A stretch of DNA of 17,361 nt from the NCBI GenBank assembly GCA_964645285.1, contig CAZYDR010000079.1:1-17361 (forward strand). Direction: 5' to 3'. This document shows positions 15,773 through 17,361 of this stretch, one piece after another. This stretch comes from JAYZAP01 sp964645285. Its GTDB lineage: Bacteria > Pseudomonadota > Alphaproteobacteria > JAAXGF01. Made by a program: the position numbers and the translations under genes. A model generated the notes under the pieces. That model saw only the letters and a program-made list of their open reading frames with translations, searched no databases and was not told where the DNA came from. Positions within the stretch are counted from its first letter, which is position 1. The number at the start of each line of letters is the position of its first letter.

Positions 15773-15804
15773 CCTACGACTAGGAGATAGCCCGCGCTGC
15801 GCCT
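15760..15804 (+). pseudogene. relic of a second maleate-isomerase-family gene
   Basis: These bases translate as GFNLTYD-stop-EIARAAP, aligning with GLNLTYDEEIIKVAP of the intact gene (15254-15298). Seventeen bases, TCAACCTGACCTACGAC, are identical in both. A TAG (15781-15783) replaces the Glu codon. Nothing on either side aligns, so only this segment survives of a paralogue. Confidence 0.6.
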
Positions 15805-16288
15805 AGCCGATGAGCGAGCGCAGCTCCTCGTCGAGCGCTCGCAGGCTGGCGCCGTTGACGCCCATGGCCTCCAGTTGGTCGATGACCAGTTCGATTTCCA
15901 GGAGCAGAGCCATGAACAGCGCGGCCACGACGGTCATGCCTTTGAGAATTTCCGCCGGCGTCTGCAAGACCTGGAGCACCAGCCCGACGTCGGGTTCGTA
16001 TTCGTCCGCCGGCGCGTCGCTGGCCGGCGCATCTTCGGGGTGCCCATCGGCGCCAAGGAATTCGAGGCTTGCGCGCTGCTCGACGCTAAGGCTGGACAGG
16101 CCCGAGGTGTGCTTGTCGACTTTCGCGCCTGTGAGGTCGGCGTCCGAGAGGTTGGCGTCCCTGAGGTCGGTGCCCCTGAGGTCGGCACCCGTGATTTCGG
16201 GCGATATTACAGATTGTTTAATGCGCCATTGGTTCCAGGCCTCGGGGCCTTGCACTGTGAGAATTTTAAGCTGCTCTTCGTCGGCCAT
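15803..16288 (-). CDS. pentapeptide-repeat protein with one membrane segment
   Basis: The protein has 161 residues. An N-terminal leader (MADEEQLKIL, then EAWNQWR at 17-23) of the kind that precedes many pentapeptide-repeat domains is followed by about five A(D/N)LxX repeats (residues 34-56, for example GADLRGTDLRDANLSDADL). Then come the motif LSSLSVEQRASLEF, an acidic Ala/Pro/Asp linker (82-100), a hydrophobic segment VVAALFMALLLEIELVI (120-136) and a short helical tail. The repeat helix is only one or two coils long. It is a tandem paralogue of the next gene on the same strand: both share leader, repeats and the QRAxLxF motif but differ completely afterward. SD GAGAGG precedes ATG 16288. 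The function is unknown; a membrane-tethered interaction protein is a guess. Confidence 0.75.
   Translation of the reverse strand: MADEEQLKILTVQGPEAWNQWRIKQSVISPEITGADLRGTDLRDANLSDADLTGAKVDKHTSGLSSLSVEQRASLEFLGADGHPEDAPASDAPADEYEPDVGLVLQVLQTPAEILKGMTVVAALFMALLLEIELVIDQLEAMGVNGASLRALDEELRSLIG
16125..16205. repeat. degenerate 15-bp tandem repeat encoding pentapeptides
   Basis: Units of the form GAGGTCGGCGTCCCT recur every 15 bases on the + strand, one unit per pentapeptide of the gene on the - strand. They create long open frames on the opposite strand that should not be read as genes. Confidence 0.7.
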
Positions 16289-16301
16289 GTTCCGCCCTCT
16301 C

Positions 16302-16316
16302 TACGGCACAGTTGTA
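16302..16316. promoter_or_regulatory. conserved leader block, copy 1, before the 161-residue pentapeptide gene
   Basis: TACGGCACAGTTGTA lies 14 bases before the - strand ATG. Its near-identical twin (14 of 15 bases) stands at the same distance from the paralogue's ATG. On the - strand the block begins TACAAC, which could be a -10 element. It also reads as RPLYGTVV on the + strand after an ATG at 16287, but that frame closes after 21 codons. Confidence 0.5.
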
Positions 16317-16348
16317 ACGAGACCCACGCCGTCCGGCAAGCGTGGGAG

Positions 16349-17212
16349 CTAGGTCGGGGTGGTCCGTTCAGGCAGCGGGGCAGGCGGCGCGTCGCCGCCG
16401 GCGCTACCTGTGAACAGTTCGAAAATCTCGCCGCCGAACTGCCCGATCAGGTACTTGCCGCCCTCGGTTACACCGTAGACCACGCCGGCCGCGGCGTTGG
16501 CGGCAAGGGTAAGACAGAAGGTTTCATAGCACCGCCTGCCGAGGCCGGCGGCTTGTTCCGCCTTGTGCCGAAGCGCCTCGAGGTCGGCGTCGAGGGCCAG
16601 GTTTTTGTCCTCGAGCGCCGCGATGATCTGGTTGAGGTCGGCGACCTGCTGGTCTTTGCGGTTGATCTCTTTGCGCAAGGCCTCCATGGCCGCCCGGAAC
16701 GCCGCGGCCAGGGCCTGCTCGTCGCCGTCCTCGAATTGCAGACCGTCGGTGGCGGCGAGAAAGAACCCCACGCCGTTGATCAGCAGGACGCCCCGCCGGG
16801 CGCGCGCCAAACCGCGTTTCCGGCGTTCGCCCGTCGTCAAATCGTCCGCGGCGTCGCTGTCGGGTACCTGATCGTCGGCCTGCTCGTCGCCGTCCGCCGA
16901 AAATTCGGTTCCCTCATCGACAAATATCAGTCCTGCCCGTTGACTATCGCTCACGTTCTCAAGGCCCTGGGTTTTTCTCGAGACTTTTGCATTTCTAATG
17001 GTCGCGTCCCGCAAGTGTGGGACCTCGACGCTAAAATTAGAGTAGTGGTCCGCCGCGAGAGCGGTGGCCGTGAGGGCGGCGCCCCTGAGGTCGACGCCCC
17101 TGAAGTCGGCGCCTCTGAGGTCGGGCCGTGTAATATTTTCATCACGACGCCAGGTGTTCCAGGCCTCGACGCCCTGCTCCTTGAGGAACTTCAGTTGCTT
17201 TTGGTCAGCCAT
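16349..17212 (-). CDS. pentapeptide-repeat protein with coiled coil and membrane segment
   Basis: The protein has 287 residues. It begins like its downstream paralogue (MADQKQLKFL, EAWNTWR at 17-23), with repeats GADFRGVDLRGAAL and a second short block HLRDATIRNAKV, then LENVSDSQRAGLIF (84-97). An acidic linker (98-127) and a basic patch (129-140, ERRKRGLARARR) precede a hydrophobic GVLLINGVGFFLAA stretch. A probable coiled coil covers residues 172-222, and a second weakly hydrophobic segment (LTLAANAAAGVVYGV) precedes a Pro-rich tail. ATG 17212 is chosen over the longer frame because it aligns with the paralogue start and has AGAGGACG upstream. Function unknown. The layout (repeat tip, coiled coil, membrane part) suggests a membrane-associated scaffold, which is inference. 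Confidence 0.75.
   Translation of the reverse strand: MADQKQLKFLKEQGVEAWNTWRRDENITRPDLRGADFRGVDLRGAALTATALAADHYSNFSVEVPHLRDATIRNAKVSRKTQGLENVSDSQRAGLIFVDEGTEFSADGDEQADDQVPDSDAADDLTTGERRKRGLARARRGVLLINGVGFFLAATDGLQFEDGDEQALAAAFRAAMEALRKEINRKDQQVADLNQIIAALEDKNLALDADLEALRHKAEQAAGLGRRCYETFCLTLAANAAAGVVYGVTEGGKYLIGQFGGEIFELFTGSAGGDAPPAPLPERTTPT
17064..17130. repeat. degenerate 15-bp tandem repeat encoding pentapeptides (copy in the 287-residue gene)
   Basis: Units like GAGGTCGACGCCCCT repeat about four times on the + strand, parallel to the array at 16125-16205. Each unit corresponds to one pentapeptide of the - strand product. Confidence 0.65.
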
Positions 17213-17361
17213 GGCTCGTCCTCTGTACGCCACAGTTGTAGAGCGGCGCGCGGCGCGCGGCATACCCGACGCCCTGGGGCGCACCGGCGCTGACGGCGTC
17301 TACGTCAACCCGGTGATCGACATCAAGAAATCCGGTGACTTTCTGCCCGAGCCGATCATGC
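17211..17361 (+). CDS. partial unknown protein, runs off the right edge
   Basis: A frame open from ATG 17211 to the window end encodes MARPLYATVVERRAARG and continues with TGADGVYVNPVIDIKKSGDF to LPEPIM at the edge. Third codon positions are mostly G or C after the first ten codons, as in real genes here, and the competing frames either stop or are Arg-rich. I do not recognise the family. The start is uncertain: ATG 17211 overlaps the start codon of the divergent pentapeptide gene and lacks a ribosome-binding site, so the true start could be further in. Confidence 0.4.
   Translation, partial: MARPLYATVVERRAARGIPDALGRTGADGVYVNPVIDIKKSGDFLPEPIM
17226..17240. promoter_or_regulatory. conserved leader block, copy 2, before the 287-residue pentapeptide gene
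   Basis: TACGCCACAGTTGTA lies 14 bases upstream of the - strand ATG 17212 and differs from the 16302-16316 copy at one base. The equal spacing supports duplication of gene plus leader, or a shared promoter element. Confidence 0.5.

Noticed and set aside
16125..17130. CRISPR-like spaced repeats
   Set aside because: Periodicity is 15 bases without unique spacers and is fully explained by pentapeptide codons.
15875..17293. 472-codon open frame on the + strand
   Set aside because: It lies opposite two clear pentapeptide-repeat genes. The apparent repeats (EVGAPEVG) are the antisense reading of the 15-bp pentapeptide units.

Overview
The window reads as high-GC alphaproteobacterial DNA, most like Rhodospirillales. 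The pointers are strong G/C third codon positions, an alphaproteobacterial-type ApaG C-terminus, and an RquA homologue, a patchily distributed enzyme known from Rhodospirillum. A 10-N run at 14278-14287 shows that it comes from a draft assembly or a metagenome bin.

Left part (1-4757, + strand): a three-gene set encodes a molybdopterin enzyme closely resembling pyrogallol-phloroglucinol transhydroxylase. The large subunit (163-3186) carries an extra N-terminal hydrophobic anchor and SCP2-like domain. The iron-sulfur subunit (3245-4084) has the family's C-terminal beta-barrel but has lost the ligands of one cluster. A RidA-family protein (4111-4551) follows. A possible fourth gene, the start of a short-chain dehydrogenase, is cut off near 4757.

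Middle (4738-9560, - strand): a two-partner-secretion outer-membrane transporter gene is wrecked by an internal deletion with a frameshift. After it come trkH (K+ uptake), folE (GTP cyclohydrolase I), apaG with an in-frame amber codon, and a radical SAM protein. A tRNA-Gly(CCC) on the + strand (9706-9779) and a 50-codon orphan ORF follow.

Right-centre (10142-14598, - strand): a Tat-exported PotD-like binding-protein gene has a good Shine-Dalgarno but ATA at the start position and an amber codon inside, and it ends at a clear intrinsic terminator. Upstream lies a likely operon of rquA (rhodoquinone synthesis, interrupted by the N gap), a GcvT/DmdA-like folate enzyme and a class C beta-lactamase-like serine hydrolase. 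A near-consensus FNR/Anr site (14665-14678) sits between rquA and the divergent maleate-isomerase-family gene (14750-15520), which suggests oxygen control of quinone remodelling.

Right edge (15521-17361): there is a 45-base relic of a second maleate-isomerase-like gene, then two tandem paralogous pentapeptide-repeat membrane proteins sharing a conserved leader block, then a + strand reading frame running off the edge.

Together, the transhydroxylase-type molybdoenzyme, rquA and the FNR box point to a facultatively anaerobic or microaerobic lifestyle. The number of broken genes (tpsB, potD-like, apaG, the SDR start and the isomerase relic) points to active decay or rearrangement, with sequencing error as the alternative for the single-base cases.
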